Source of the DNA: Saccopteryx bilineata
Taxonomy: Eukaryota; Chordata; Mammalia; Chiroptera; Emballonuridae
Direction of reading: 5' to 3'
Length of the DNA: 64,000 nt
Assembly (NCBI RefSeq): GCF_036850765.1
Contig: NC_089494.1
Coordinates: forward strand, 61,250,309-61,314,308
The notes under the pieces are model-generated. The model was given only the letters and a program-made list of their open reading frames with translations. It searched no databases and was not told where the DNA came from. The position numbers and the translations under genes were made by a program. This document shows, in pieces, positions 11,400-23,510 of this stretch. Every line of letters starts with the position of its first letter. The first letter of the stretch is position 1.

Positions 11400-12060
11400 A
11401 AAGACCTTTTGACTGCAGGTTGCTCAGGCCTCATTCCTCTTTCTCAGCCATCACTTTAAGCCCATTCATACACAGTGAACCTTTCATTTATGTCCCTATC
11501 CTGAAACATACCTTCAACCTCAGCCACACACAGATCCACCAGCCTTTGGTGTCTCTTGGTGCCTGCCTGCCTAACAAAACATCTTAAAATATAACATGTC
11601 CAACACTGAACTCTTAATCTTCCCCACCCTACCCTGAAAGCTGATCCTCCCATGACCTTGCATACGTCAGCTGATGACAACTCCATTCTTCCCGTTGCTT
11701 AAACCAGAACAAACTTGTCATTCTCGATTTCTCTTTTCTTACAGTCCACATCCAAGCCGTCAGGAAACAATGTTTGCTTTACGTTCAAAGTCAACCAGAA
11801 TTCAACCACACCTCACCATTTACACTGCTGTCACCCTGATCTGTACCATCATTTCTCACCCAGATTATTGTGTCTGCCTCCTGTCTGCTTGCTGTTGCCC
11901 TGCTTACTGCAGCCCATCGATACAGCAGTTAGATGCTTTTCAAATATAAGGCAGGCCCAGCTCCCTAAAACCTGGAGTGGTTTCTTGTTGCCCTCAGATC
12001 TAATTCCTTACAATGGCCTACAAGGCCTAGATATTCTGTTCCCCCACCCCCAGCCCCTTA
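11400..12060 (+). mobile_element. Old LINE-type repeat fragment (L2-like?)
   Basis: The stretch from 'aacatgtccaacactgaact' to 'ttccttacaatggcctacaa' follows an ancient interspersed repeat I recall from many mammalian loci. The same family seems to continue in the L2-like piece at 36720-37290. The open frames within it carry no recognisable domain. The family assignment is weak. Confidence 0.4.
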
Positions 12061-12789
12061 ACATCTCCAACTTACCTTCCACACCACTTTATTTAGTTTT
12101 TGATGCTACTAGGTGTCATTGTTCTAGGTGCTTGGAATATACCAATTGCCAAGACACCCCTTCCTTTGTGAAGCTTACATCCTACATGGAGTGGGAGGAG
12201 ATATATGTTGGCAAACATAGCACAGTAAGTACATCGTGTATATTAGAAATAGTAAGTGCTAAGTGAAGAGCAAGACTAGTTTTGCTGCAGTTTCTAGAGG
12301 GATGTTTTGATTTTACCTCAGATTGAATTGATCCTGAGATACAAAGAATCACATGGCTACTTTTTATTTTAGGGTATACGTTCTAACAAATGTGCTTAAC
12401 CTAGGTTATGTGATATTAGGTAAAAGATTTCATAAAGACAAACTGGTATATTTCTAAAACAAAGTTTGACAACTGATAAAAGAGCAAAGTCATAAATCCT
12501 TTAGGACAGGAAAGATAATCTCTTATCTCTGGCTTGTCCTTACTGTCAAACGTAGTTCTGATAATTCTACATCTCTGAGACTAGAATTTGATGCTTGAGA
12601 ATGTTATAGAAGAAACATTTACTTGTTGGCCTTCATTTTATATAAATACACACATGCATTGACACAAACCAAGAGAATACCAAGTTATCAAAACAACTCT
12701 AAAAGAAATTTAGACAAAAGAAATTCTGACATTTTGAGATTATCTTGACCACAGGATAATAGTTTTCAGCTATTAAGAATTACATCATT

Positions 12790-13187
12790 GGCCCTGGCTG
12801 GTTGGCTCAGCAGTAGAGCGTCGGCCTGGCGTGCGGGGGACCCGGGTTTGATTCCCGGCCAGGGCACATAGGAGAGGCGCCCATTTGCTTCTCCACCCCC
12901 CCCCACCCCCCACCCCCGCTTCCTCTCTGTCTCTCTCTTCCCCTCCTGCAGCCAAGGCTCCACTGGAGCAAGGATGGCCCAGGCGCTGGGGATGGCTCCT
13001 TGGCCTCTGCCCCAGGCGCTAGAGTGGCTCTGGTCCCGGCAGAGCGACACCCCGGAGGGGCAGAGCATCGCCCCCTGGTGGGCAGAGTGTAGCCCCTGGT
13101 GGGCGTGCCGGGTGGATCCCGGTCGGGCGCATGCAGGAGTCTGACTGTCTCTCCCCGTTTCCAGCTTCAGAAAAATACAAAAAAAAA
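12790..13187 (+). mobile_element. Large tRNA-derived SINE (Rhin-like)
   Basis: Full length, with the perfect duplication AAGAATTACATCATT (12775-12789 and 13188-13202). The CTCF-like core is intact in reverse complement at 13069-13081 and partly repeated ~22 bp later (tagcccctggtggg). Confidence 0.95.
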
Positions 13188-13202
13188 AAGAATTACATCA
13201 TT

Positions 13203-14527
13203 TTGTCTGATGTAGTTGTAAAAAACATTTTAAATTTTGATAAATATAAATAACTCCTGTAATTCACTTACATGGTTTAAAAAATACAAGTACAGATCGT
13301 CCCAGACTATCTGAACTATAGACTGAGAACTTTAGTGTTCACTGAAATAGGCATTAAGATCCTAGAGAGCTAACACGTGTGTGTGGGGGGGGGAACAAGG
13401 TGTAAAATGAAGACCTTTCTAAAAAATACATAAATGGTGAGTTGCCGGTTACATATACTGGCATAACAAAAGTGTGATGAGTGAAAATGTTTCCAAAATT
13501 AAAGTATTACTTTTGAATAACAAAGGCCATGTGACATTGGAATCTGCAATCAAAGGGAAAATAATGTAGTTTTTTTGTTCTAATGCAGCAAACGTTAATT
13601 GCCAAATAAATTACCAAATATTTATCACAACATTCAAACTAGAGGGTGTTGTTAACTTAATAGTGAGCCTATGAGTTCCCCAAAGGTACATGCAAATTTT
13701 CCAATGGCTGAGAAGAGGATGCCATTCATACACCCTTATCCTGATCACAATGCCTGTTTATTTTACATTAGGTTTTACATTTAAGACATCATTTCTTGGG
13801 CTAGAATTTTATTTGAACAGGACAGTTGCCGTGGTTTTAACATGCATTATTTTAGTTATTTGGTAACTGTTCTAAGTCTTATTTTAATATATCAATTATG
13901 TCAAATAAGGGCTGGTTTGCTTTGTTTTACAGGGTTTTGCTTTCTGAGAAAGACGAGATGTTCCCCTGGAAGAGTACTTTTTAAAAGTATTTTTGATTTA
14001 ATAATTTTTAAAACATGTAAATTAAGAAGATTTGCTGTTTTTCATAGCCTGACATGTAAATTAGGCAAAAATTATATACTGGGCTTTATTTAGCAGGATT
14101 TAAGATTATCAAGTTGTCTGAGTTTCTTATAACTGGGAACAAATGCATTAGGTGAGGTCTATGAGGAATAGACAAAATTTGTCAATATCATTGCTTCAAA
14201 AATAAACCCTTTTGCGTAATCTACTAATACTGTTGGTGGGATTGTAAATTGGTACAGCCACCGTGGAAAACATTATGGAGTAAATGGCTTCTTCAGTTCT
14301 GCCAGTTTAGTCCCCTCACACCTGGGCAAGAGGGACTTCTTCCCTGAGCCCCTCTATCACCTGAGATCTAATGCTCAACCCTTGCAGTACAGGGAGGATT
14401 TGAGTAGTAGGAGTGCCCAGGTTAAATAAGAAAAAGACAACGTCAAATTTTTTCTCTCCTGTGAATGTAATAGATCCTTGCACAACACAGTTATCATTTT
14501 CAGTAATGTCAAACACTCATTTTCTTT
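13203..14527. other. Single-copy-looking intergenic DNA
   Basis: AT-rich sequence with a G-run at about 13383-13393 and an L1 scrap at 14222-14285. I see no gene or regulatory motif I can support. Confidence 0.6.
14222..14285 (+). mobile_element. L1 ORF2/3' fragment
   Basis: The phrase 'ctgttggtgggattgtaaattggtacagcc' is a hallmark stretch near the L1 ORF2 end. Only about 60 bp remain. Confidence 0.65.
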
Positions 14528-14541
14528 TCCTGTTTTAGTTT

Positions 14542-14932
14542 TTTGTTTTTTTTGTGTGGTTTTTTTTTTTTATTATTATTTTTCCGAAGCTGGAAACGGG
14601 GAGGCAGTCAGACAGACTCCCGCATGCGCCCCACCGGGATCCACCCGGCACGCCCACCAGGGGGCGATGCTCTGCCCATCCGGGGTGTCGCTCTGCCGCG
14701 ACCAGAGCCACTCTAGCGCCTGGGGCAGAGGCCAAGGAGCCATCCCCAGCGCCCCGCCATCTTTTTGCTCCAATGGAGCCTCGGCTGCGGGAGGAGAAGA
14801 GAGAGACAGAGAGGAAGGAGGGGGGGTGGAGAAGCAGATGGGCACCTCTCCTGTGTGCCCTGGCCGGGAATCGAACCCGGGACTCCTGCATGCCAGGCCG
14901 ACGCTCTACCACTGAGCCAACCCGCCAGGGCC
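14542..14932 (-). mobile_element. Large tRNA-derived SINE (Rhin-like)
   Basis: A full-length minus-strand copy flanked by TCCTGTTTTAGTTT (14528-14541 and 14933-14946). The core CCACCAGGGGGCG is intact at 14654-14666. Confidence 0.94.
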
Positions 14933-14946
14933 TCCTGTTTTAGTTT

Positions 14947-15859
14947 GTAGTACTGTCAAAAGATTTACGTAGTGCTTGAGAAACATTTTGCAATGTCAAT
15001 AATTATTACTCTTAAATTTGTAAATTTCAGGTCTAGATGCATAAATGAAGTTATATCAATTCCCTTTATTATTGGCAAACTACATAGATGGACATTGAAT
15101 TGAAATTGCAATAAAAATTGCAGTAAATTTGATCATTGTGATTTTATTTTACCTTTTCATATAATTTTACTATTATGAAATAATTTTTGAGAGAATTATT
15201 TTTACATTTATATTTTCCATTTTAATAAAATAATTTTGTATAGTTTAAATAATTACATTTACTTTCAACTTCATATCACTACTGTCAGAGAACAGAAATT
15301 ATATGAAAATCTTATATCAACATAATTTCATTGAAATGAAGACAACAATAAATAAATTAGCCTGACCTGTGGTGAAACAGTGGATAAAGCATTGACCTGG
15401 AATGCTGAGGTCGCTGGTTCAGAACCCTGGGCTTGCCCGGTCAAGGCCCATATGGGAGCTGATGCTTCCTGTTCCTCCTTCCCCTCCCCTCTGCCCTCTC
15501 TCTCTCCTCCCTCTAAAATCAATAAAAAAAAATTTTAGAATATATCAAATGTCATAGATTTTGTGTCTTAATTTTCTTATTTGTGTAAATACTGTTGATC
15601 CATCAAAGAACACCTGGAATATGTGCAATTGTTATTTAATTCAATCATCTTTCCTATTTTGTTAACTCTTGATCATAAAAATAACTTCAGATGATTTTTT
15701 ATTTTTTTTTTAATTATAGAAATACTGCTTGAGACAGGAGGGTAGAACATATTTTATTTAATGGCTTGTTATTTTATAACTTTCAAATATTTAGACAATT
15801 GGTATATATCATATGTACACACCTATAGTACCTGCAAATAGTATATATATATAATTACA
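14947..15859. other. AT-rich intergenic DNA with one short SINE
   Basis: Apart from the SINE at 15360-15532 this is AT-rich sequence with no recognisable gene or element. Confidence 0.55.
15360..15532 (+). mobile_element. Short tRNA-derived SINE (GCCTGACC type)
   Basis: The head 'gcctgacctgtggtgaaacagtgg', a diverged B box and a CT-rich body ending in AATCAATAAAAAAAA. It is more diverged than the copy at 6696. Confidence 0.88.
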
Positions 15860-16042
15860 CTTCTGTACCCGGGCCCAGATGGCTACAATGTTATTGGCAG
15901 GCCTACCCACAAAGCCTCAATCTCAAGATGCTCCTTTTCCCGTGTGTGTTTTTTTTTTCATTTTTGTGTGGGAACTGGTCGATTCTTATTTTAAACATTG
16001 CTTCTTAGTGTGCCAAAGTTGGGGGAAAGGAGAACTCCTGAG

Positions 16043-16236
16043 CAGTGGTGAGATTCAAATAATTTAACCGGTTCTCTGCCCTAATGGCCGTTTGAAGAAT
16101 TAAAAAAAAGATATACCAAAAGGAAGTTTATTATTTCACGCATTTAATACTTAAGAACAATAAAAGAGGTACACAAAACTAGATTTTGTTACAAGAATTT
16201 AAAAATATTAATGAAAAAAATATTAAAATAATACCC
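16043..16236. mobile_element. Probable hAT end fragment
   Basis: It begins CAGTGGTGAGATTCAAATAA and continues 'tttaaccggttctc', a terminus I recall from bat hAT elements. The opposite end is not found, and the piece is cut off by the SINE mosaic at 16241. Confidence 0.4.
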
Positions 16237-16240
16237 GACA

Positions 16241-16545
16241 GCCTGACCAGGCGGTGGTGCAGTGGATAGAGCATCGGACTGGGATGTGGAGGACCCAGGT
16301 TCAAAATCCCGAGGAACAGACAGACAGGAAGGGAGAGAGATAAGAGACATCAATTCTTCATTGAAGCTCCTTAGTTGTTCATTGATTGCTTTCTCATATG
16401 TGCCTTGACTGGGGGCTACAGCAGAGTGAGTGACCCCTTGCTCAAGCCAGTGACCATGGGGGTCATGTCTATGATCCCACGCTCTAGCCAGTGACCCCAC
16501 ACTCAAGCTGGTGAGCCCATGTTCAAACCAGTTTGGGGAGACCAA
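16241..16545. mobile_element. Head-to-head SINE mosaic (GCCTGACCAGG family)
   Basis: Positions 16241-16310 read as the + strand head of a mid-sized SINE (tRNA-like, 'gaccaggcggtggtgcagtgg'). From about 16318 the body of the same family reads on the minus strand ('gacagacaggaaggg' through 'ctcaagccagtgacc'), without a second head. The element is thus a composite of two copies or an inverted rearrangement of one. Confidence 0.8.
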
Positions 16546-16683
16546 AAGAAGCTGGAGCCTGGGACCAATGAATGCAACTGGGGTGCAGGACCATTCTTGG
16601 GGGTGACATGGAAGGTACAGCCAGCAAATAAAGAAGCGATTCCTTTCTCCTACCTTCCAGCATTCCTCCACTGCCCTTTTGTA

Positions 16684-17024
16684 ATGCCAGTGGCTGAAGC
16701 CAGGCAGGTGCACGTTGGATTCAGGCAGACAGTAGAAAAACTGCAGAGCCAGAAAGCGTTGGGCCACTTCTATTTAATCCAGTCTCGCAACAGCAGACAA
16801 GCAAACAGGCAGGGCAAAACTTCTCATGGCAGCAAGCAAACGCACAGCAAAAACAACCCCTCACGGAGGCAGGCAGACTATCCACCATCAGCCACCCTAA
16901 ACACAAGTACTCATAGCCTTACAGACTATATACATGTGGTGCTGCCACGTGCTCAGGCACTAATCAAGCAAAGGGTTGCAGTTATAAACCAGTGAGCAAG
17001 CCTAATACAGATGTTTTCCCAACA
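16684..17024 (-). mobile_element. Solo LTR, copy A of a three-copy family
   Basis: On the minus strand it begins TGTTGGGAAAACATCTGTA and ends GGCTTCAGCCACTGGCA, so both ends have TG...CA form. It shares its first ~25 bp and last ~90 bp with copies at 18804-19097 and 63489-63876. No internal retroviral sequence is attached. A clear target duplication is not seen. Confidence 0.7.
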
Positions 17025-18803
17025 CTTTTCTTGGTGGAACTTATCACTATGTGAGCTGACAAAGGAGACATGCATGCAGTTTGCAAAGCCGCAATCCCAG
17101 CATCAAAAACGAGAGTTTGGAGGGGTGGGAATTCACCTGAGAGACAACAACTCAATAACCAGCATGACTGCTTCTCCAGCCTCCAGATCCCTAGGTGGGC
17201 AGGCGATGAAGTCTGGCTCATTGATGAATAGAAATCACACGTGCAACTCCTGAGTCAGCTCTCCCCTCTGGTATTTCCTTAGGCTGCAATGTCCATGTGC
17301 AGGTGAGCCACAGGGCCACGCAGGTGAGGTTAACACCTTACAGATGGCCAAGCAATAAATTAAAAAGGCCTAGATCTCTGAAATCACTGAGTCACATGAT
17401 GAAGAAACAAACAAATAGACTTGCTGATTTAAATAGACTTCAAGGCTTTTTAGGGGGGAGGAAGAAAGAAGAAAAAATAATATAGTGAAAATCATGAAAT
17501 TGAGGGAAACAGAACATAAACATATAGCTGGGTGATAAAACAATCAATCTTTAACTACATTCTCTATACAAGTGAGACCTCTAAAATAAAAAGACACAAA
17601 GGTTGAAAGTAAAGAGATGAAAAAGCCATGCTAGAAAATGCACACTAATAAAATCAGAGGCCAAGCAATATGGATATCTGGCAAACTCGCATTCAAAGTC
17701 TACAGTATTGAATGAGACAAAAAATATTTAAATTAAGATGGAAAAACTCTATCAAAAATATAAATAAACCTTCTCATTCTGAACAACGCATTATTGAAAT
17801 AGGTTGTAAGAGAGCAAACCATGTGTAAGATGGGTCACACAAATTTTTAATTCTTCAAAAGAAATTGGACTTTGCTTGTTATACAACCCAATTTCAATTC
17901 AGTTTGATGTTCCAAACCACTCTTATATTAGACAAACTAGCCAGAATTTGAGAAGTGTATTTATAGTTATAAGGCCATTATCCCTTTGAGCCTGAAGTCC
18001 TTGTGAAGAGCATGGTTTTCCTTTGAAGGGATGAGCATGCCCACCGGCATTCTGGGAGCAGTCAGCCCAGACAGTGGCAAGGCTTTGCGCTGGAGGGGGA
18101 AGTGTCCACGAAGTGGGAGGATGGGATCCTGGACGTGGAGACGCTGCAGGTGAGCTACTCCTAGCTCAGGTGGGCTGAGAGTGAGGAAGGCGCCTGTGTA
18201 TAAGTCTGGTTAAGGTTGTTGCTATTGTGTTGTTGCTTTGTGCCCCCCCCCCTTGCAGGTTACTTTCTCCATGATTCCTGAGCCCCACCTGGTCTCAGCT
18301 TTCGCTGTGGGTAACTGAGGTAAACCGGGTACAGAGAAAGTGCAGTAGCCCAAAGTGGCCAGGGACCATCAGAGATTTGTTGTGGTCTCTTAGCTCCCAC
18401 ACTCCCTCGAATCCTCTTTGGACTCTTGATTTGTTTCAGAGGAAAACAGGTTTTGGAAGTCAGCACAGATGGCTGAAGTCTGGGTGGCATGCTATCGGGT
18501 CCCTACCATGTCACCGCCACTCTTCAGCAAAGTTACAGAGCCTAACAAAATGTTGAATGTGTTCAGAGCTCTTAGGATGCTGTAGAGGGGCTGGAGCATC
18601 CTGTCTGGTCTGACCCTCCACTGAGCCAGGGAGCTCAGGACGCAGGCGCACAGACAGCAGCAGGAGAACTTGGTGGGTTACCGTAGGGGGGAGGCTTTTA
18701 CATTCACACAGGTCAGACCAAGTGTCGTCAAGATTTCTGGAGAAGCACAGAGGCCCTAAGTAATGAATAGTCTAAGGACATTTCTTGTGGTGAACCCCCA
18801 TAA
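17025..18803. other. Intergenic DNA between two LTR copies
   Basis: It contains no gag, pol or env-like frame, so LTR copies A and B do not bound a recognisable provirus. A GC-rich patch at about 18025-18152 reads open and ends in a good splice-donor-like site; see the findings. The rest is unassigned. Confidence 0.5.
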
Positions 18804-19097
18804 TGCTGGTAGCCGAGGCCAGGCAGGTTCACATTGGATTCAGGCAGACGGTAGAGAAACTGCAGAGCCGGAAAGCATCAGGCCGTTCCCATTTATTGGA
18901 GGCTTGCAGAGAAGGCAAGCCAATAAATGAAGGAAAATCACTTTTCTCAGTGGAGGGCATGGGATCAGGAAAACCCCTCCTCACAGTGGTGGGAGAGTGA
19001 TCTGGGAGAATCACCAAAGGAAAGCACCCAAAGTGCTTGCAGCCAGGAAACCAGCGAGCAAACCTAATACTAATACTGTACAGATGTTTTCCCAACA
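18804..19097 (-). mobile_element. Solo LTR, copy B of a three-copy family
   Basis: The minus strand starts TGTTGGGAAAACATCTGTAC and the far end reads GGCCTCGGCTACCAGCA. An AATAAA signal (read as TTTATT near 18893) lies where the R region should be. The middle differs from copies A and C, so the three are separate subfamily members, not halves of one provirus. Confidence 0.72.
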
Positions 19098-20153
19098 CCC
19101 CTCCCCCAAGTGAGCTTAATTGCTGGGTCACAGGAACCCAGCTGGAAAAAGATGGTGCAATTAAATTGTTAGGTAATGTAAGAGATTTCTAAAGGGACTA
19201 TATATGAAGGAGTGAGCAGGAACTGGAGGTTCTTCCAGTTTTGTTACTGGGGCTAGTTCTAGCGGGCAAGGAGAGCGAGGAGGAAGTGACCCCTGGCAGG
19301 AGAGAGCTGCACGGAGAGGGCTGCCTGACATGTCCTGGGACACTCAGTTGGGAGCCGCAGCCAGCACACAGTGACCCCACAAGGAAGGACCTGGATCAAC
19401 AAATATTCCAGCCTCTCTCTCCACCCACCTCCAGTATCCTGTCCACTGGGCAAATTCAAGCAGAAGCTGGGTGACAAAATAATTCTATTCAAGCAGTTTA
19501 CCCAGTGCCCCCTGGGGTGGGGGGCAGAAACAGAGATGAAAATGGGGGGCCTTGGACCTGGTGTGGAGAAAGGAGAGCAAAGGGAAGATGTCCAGCACGA
19601 CTCCTGTGTGTTTGTTTTCGAGCAGAAATATCAACGAACCTAAAAGAAAAAAATGTATTTGTACACAATATCTGCAATTTTTCAAGCATTCTGTACCACC
19701 AACTTTACAACATTAAAAAAATAACAAGACCTGTTCATCCAACCCTGTGGGGCAGATAGTGGTGTTATAGGTGAGAAAGCCTCCGTTTAGAGAGGTAAAG
19801 AGGCTTGCCAACATCAGAGAGCTGGTCAGTAGCAGATTTAGGGTTCAAATCCAGGTTGGACATGGAGAAAAAGGAAGATTTTCAATTAATTTATAAAAGC
19901 ATCTTTTTACCGTTTCTAATGAAAATATATATACTTTAGTTTATTTACGTAATCATTCTATTAGCTGGGAGTACTTTTACAAGTGATCCACAATTTCAGT
20001 TTTGAACAAAATGCCTTTAGTAATAACTATGCAGAACACTCAGTATGTCTAGGACACGAGCAGTAGGCAGTATTAAGTGAGGAATTAAAAAGTCTAGTAT
20101 CTTTAGTTTAAAGGGGAATTTGATTTTTTTAATATGAAATTTTTATTTTTTTT
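19098..20153. other. Intergenic DNA with old repeat fragments
   Basis: A GC-richer stretch at 19200-19560 looks like an old unassigned interspersed repeat, and a MIR-like piece follows at 19720-19860. The overlapping open frames on both strands have no recognisable domain and I do not call them genes. Confidence 0.5.
19720..19860 (+). mobile_element. MIR fragment
   Basis: The core pattern 'ataggtgagaaagc', 'gaggcttgcc', 'gagctggtcagtagcag' and 'gggttcaaatccagg' is that of a mammalian-wide interspersed repeat. Confidence 0.75.
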
Positions 20154-20166
20154 AAAAAGGTACACA

Positions 20167-20339
20167 GCCTGACCTGTGGTAGCACAGTGGATAAAGTGTC
20201 GACCTGGAACGCTGAGGTCGCTGGTTCAAAACCCTGGGCTTGCCTGGTCAAGGCACATGTGAGAGTTCATGCTTCCTGTTCCTCCCCCCTTTTTCTCTCT
20301 CTATGCTCTCTAAAACGAATAAATAAAATCTTTTTTTAA
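20167..20339 (+). mobile_element. Short tRNA-derived SINE (GCCTGACC type)
   Basis: Flanked by a perfect duplication AAAAAGGTACACA (20154-20166 and 20340-20352), with tRNA-like head and AATAAATAAAATC tail. Confidence 0.95.
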
Positions 20340-20934
20340 AAAAAGGTACACAAATTGTAAATAAAAACTAATTTCTCAATCATTCTGCTCCCGGGTCCTT
20401 TGAAGGGGAGAAAAGAAAGACCCACTCATTTCTACTTCATTCAAAGAAAAATGGAACAGTGTGTACAACGCTTGAGAAAAGCCAATCTTTTGTTTTCACC
20501 GTAGTTGGTCTAGAAAATTGGAATTAGTTAGAAGATAAATATTAAGACTGAAATGCAGCTGGTAACATGTTTACTTTTCAGTACATTTCCTTCTGAAATA
20601 GTAGTCAAAAGAAATTTTGACTTTCAAATCAATTGAATAAAACACCACCTAGTGGTAGTATTTTAAAAGTGAAGAGAAAAATTTATTGTAGAAAAATTTG
20701 GAATGGATTCACTCTCAGTTTATTTTAGCACGTAATTATTAGTTTAAGATTAAAATGTACAAGGGCTTGAACAGTTAAGGTTTTGTGGAATTTTTTGTTT
20801 TGTTTTCTTGCCTATAACTGTAAAAAGCTAGACAGGTACAATCCTATCGCACCAAGTATCATTGAATACTCTTTTTTTTTTTAATGGGGTCCTCCCTAAT
20901 GAAGTGCACCTGTGTCTGCCAAAGTAAGAACTGT

Positions 20935-21115
20935 GTGCTACATATTACATTGAGCACTTTAAATGTATTATCTCATTTAATTTGTACAACATACTCACAA
21001 ATCACATTCTATTTATTTCTTCTGTTTGTAAATTAAAACACAGAGGCACTGAACAGGTAATTTTCTCTCAAGGACACACAGAAAGTAACAGAGCTAGGAT
21101 TCTGTAATGGGGTAA
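20935..21115 (+). mobile_element. MIR fragment
   Basis: 'gagcactttaaatgtattatctcatttaat', 'aggcactgaacaggtaa' and 'acagaaagtaacagagctagga' follow the MIR consensus in order. Confidence 0.75.
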
Positions 21116-21139
21116 TGTTTCATACTAAATTACACAATT

Positions 21140-21546
21140 TTAATTTATTTTTTTGTATGACAGAGACAGAGAGAGAGAGGGGGGACAGATAGGGATAGAT
21201 AGACGGAAAGAGAGAGATGAAAAGCATCAGTTCTTTGTTGCAGCATCTTAGTCGATCATTGGTTGCTTTCTCATATGTGCCTTGACTGGGGGTAGGTGGG
21301 TGGGGCTACAGCAGAGCAAGTGACCCCTTGCTCAAGCCAGTGACCTTGGGTTCAAGCCAGCAATCTTGGGCTTCAAGCTAGGGACCATAGGGTCATGTCT
21401 ATGATCCCACGCTCAAGCCAGCGACCCCGCACTCAAACTGGTGAGCCCGTGCTCAAGCTGGTGACCTCAGGGTTTCAAACCTGGATCCTCTTCATCCCAA
21501 TCCAATGCTCTTTCCACTGTGCCATGTACCACCACCTGGTCAGGCC
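21140..21546 (-). mobile_element. Mid-sized SINE (GCCTGACCAGG family)
   Basis: On the minus strand the tRNA head is 'gcctgaccaggtggtggtacatgg', followed by the long body with tandem 'caagctggtgacc' phrases and a CT-rich 3' part. It is flanked by imperfect copies of 'ttttaattt...tttt' (about 21138 and 21548). Confidence 0.88.
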
Positions 21547-21793
21547 AGTTTTAATTTCTTTAACCCGACCTCTCTCATTCTAACCATTAAGCAGTAGTAG
21601 TTTTCTAGGTACATGACCTACAGAGAAACAACGGTGAATCTAGAACAAAGAAGTTGCAGCTGAATTTTTACTTTCAAAACAAGCATTTTAAAGGCCATTG
21701 TAGAAAAAAACAGTAATAAGAGTCCTGGATTTCTACTGCAAGAACTGTGATAAGGTGCCAAGGAATTGCAAAAATTGTTAACATTAGTATTTT

Positions 21794-22152
21794 TTTTTTC
21801 TGAAGTTGGAAACGGGGAGGCAGTCAGACAGACTCCCACATGCGCCCAACTGGGATTCACCCGGCATGCCCACCAGGGGGCAATGCTCTGCCCATCTGGG
21901 GCATCGCTCTGTTGCAACCAGGGCCATTCTAGCACCTGAGGCAGAGGCCATAGAGCCATCCTCAGCGCCCGGGCCAACTTTGCTCCAATGGAGCCTCGGC
22001 TGCAGGAGGGGAAGAGAGAGACAGAGAGGAAGGAGAGAGAGAGGGGTGGAGAAGCAGATGGGCGCTTCTCCTGTGTGCCCTGGCTGGGAATTGAACCCGG
22101 GACTCTTGCACGCCAGGCCAACGCTCTACCACTGAGCCAACCGGCCAGGGCC
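21794..22152 (-). mobile_element. Large tRNA-derived SINE (Rhin-like)
   Basis: Flanked by AACATTAGTATTTT (21780-21793 and 22153-22166). The CTCF-like core has one change (ccaccagggggca) near 21869-21881. Confidence 0.94.
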
Positions 22153-22169
22153 AACATTAGTATTTTAAA

Positions 22170-22890
22170 AGGAAGAGTCAGCCCCCTTACCCCTCCTCTC
22201 TGAACAGAAAAAAAAACCCAGAGAAAGAGATTAAAGGGGCAAAAGTTAGTTAGAAACTAATCATAGTTCTCTGGAAGGACTGAGGCCACTAATTGTGAGA
22301 CAACAAAGAAGGTAAAACTTAATCTGAAAACTTCCTCTTCCCCATCCTTAAGATCCTTTAGGAGACAATGTTTACATATCTTAATTAAAAATTCCTATAC
22401 TAATTCTAACTCTTCCTCCCCTCCTGGAGTCCTGAGAGTGACTATACCTCTAGACCAGGCGTCCCCAAACTACAGCCCCTCGGGCCGCATGTGGCCCCCT
22501 GAGGCCATTTATCCGGCCCCCCGCCGCACTCCCGGAAGGGGCACCTCTTTCATTGTAGTCAGTGAGAGGAGCACTGTATGTGGTGGCCCTCCAACGGTCT
22601 GAGGGACAGTGAACTGGCCCCCTGTGTAAAAAGTTTGGGGACCTCTGCTAGACAAAGGGATCATGAGCCCACTCCCCTTGCTTGAAAAACCTGCATTCTG
22701 TAACATTTCATGTGCTTTCTAATAATCTTCCCTTTTGAAATCCTTTATATGTATAAAACTTGTAAACTAAACAAGCGGGGACTAACTTAGGTTTCCTAAT
22801 AAGCTAGCCCCAACACTTTTAGCAAAGGTAATTTCATTTAGCTTCTCTCCTTATCCTTAGAGCTAACCATTTCATTGTGGCAACAAGGAT
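22170..22890 (+). mobile_element. Possible LTR, split by a hAT element
   Basis: The stretch has a TATA-like 'tatatgtataaaac' near 22750, an R/U5-like run ending 'aagctagccccaaca', and 'tggcaacaagg' just after, which could be a primer site. These signals are weak and I cannot assign a family. Confidence 0.3.
22456..22647. mobile_element. Short non-autonomous hAT element
   Basis: Ends CAGGCGTCCCCAAACT and AGTTTGGGGACCTCTG. It is a 192-bp internal-deletion form like the one at 3028. The flanks CTCTAGAC (22448-22455) and CTAGACAA share CTAGAC, so the duplication is slightly shifted or decayed. Confidence 0.85.
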
Positions 22891-23510
22891 GGGTGGTAGA
22901 CCCTAGAAGATTTGGGAATGTCTTTGCCAGGTATGTAAAACAATGATCACTACTGTGTTATCTTGTGGTCTTGATGTGTGAGAATGCTTTTTCCTTTTAA
23001 TAGATCCTATAGATAGATGTTGTAGGCTTGTTAGTAATTGACTATTGTACCATGCTTCCTCCTCATCCACCCCAACTGGTATTGATTTGATCTATAAAAT
23101 CAGCCACAGAATGGTAGGGACTTTCTACATGATTTGGGATTGTGCCCCGTTTAGCTAGCCGGCTAATTAATCAACTCCTCAAAAATTCATTTTGACTTGG
23201 TGTCTCTATGTAACCCGCGGATTTAAGTACACTACTGTACAACAGAACTAAGCACTTGAATGAGACAAGGATTCTTGTTCTGTCTCTAACACTGAGAGTT
23301 CAGCTAGGAATATTAATCACAGAGTAAACCAAGAACCATGGAGAAGAAAAAAAATGCAGAATATGACATACAGTTCATGATTCCTGAGTTAGGGAGGAGC
23401 CAGGGAGCTTTGGGGGAAGATGAGTACTCAACACATGAAGGCATGTTCCTTGACCCCCACTTTGGGGTCACATTATGATGTAAAGAAGTGATGATGAAAA
23501 GGTTTGGAGA

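Noticed and set aside
16684..19097. LTR copies A and B as the two ends of one provirus
   Set aside because: Their central parts differ strongly, no primer site or gag/pol/env trace lies between them, and no shared target duplication is seen.
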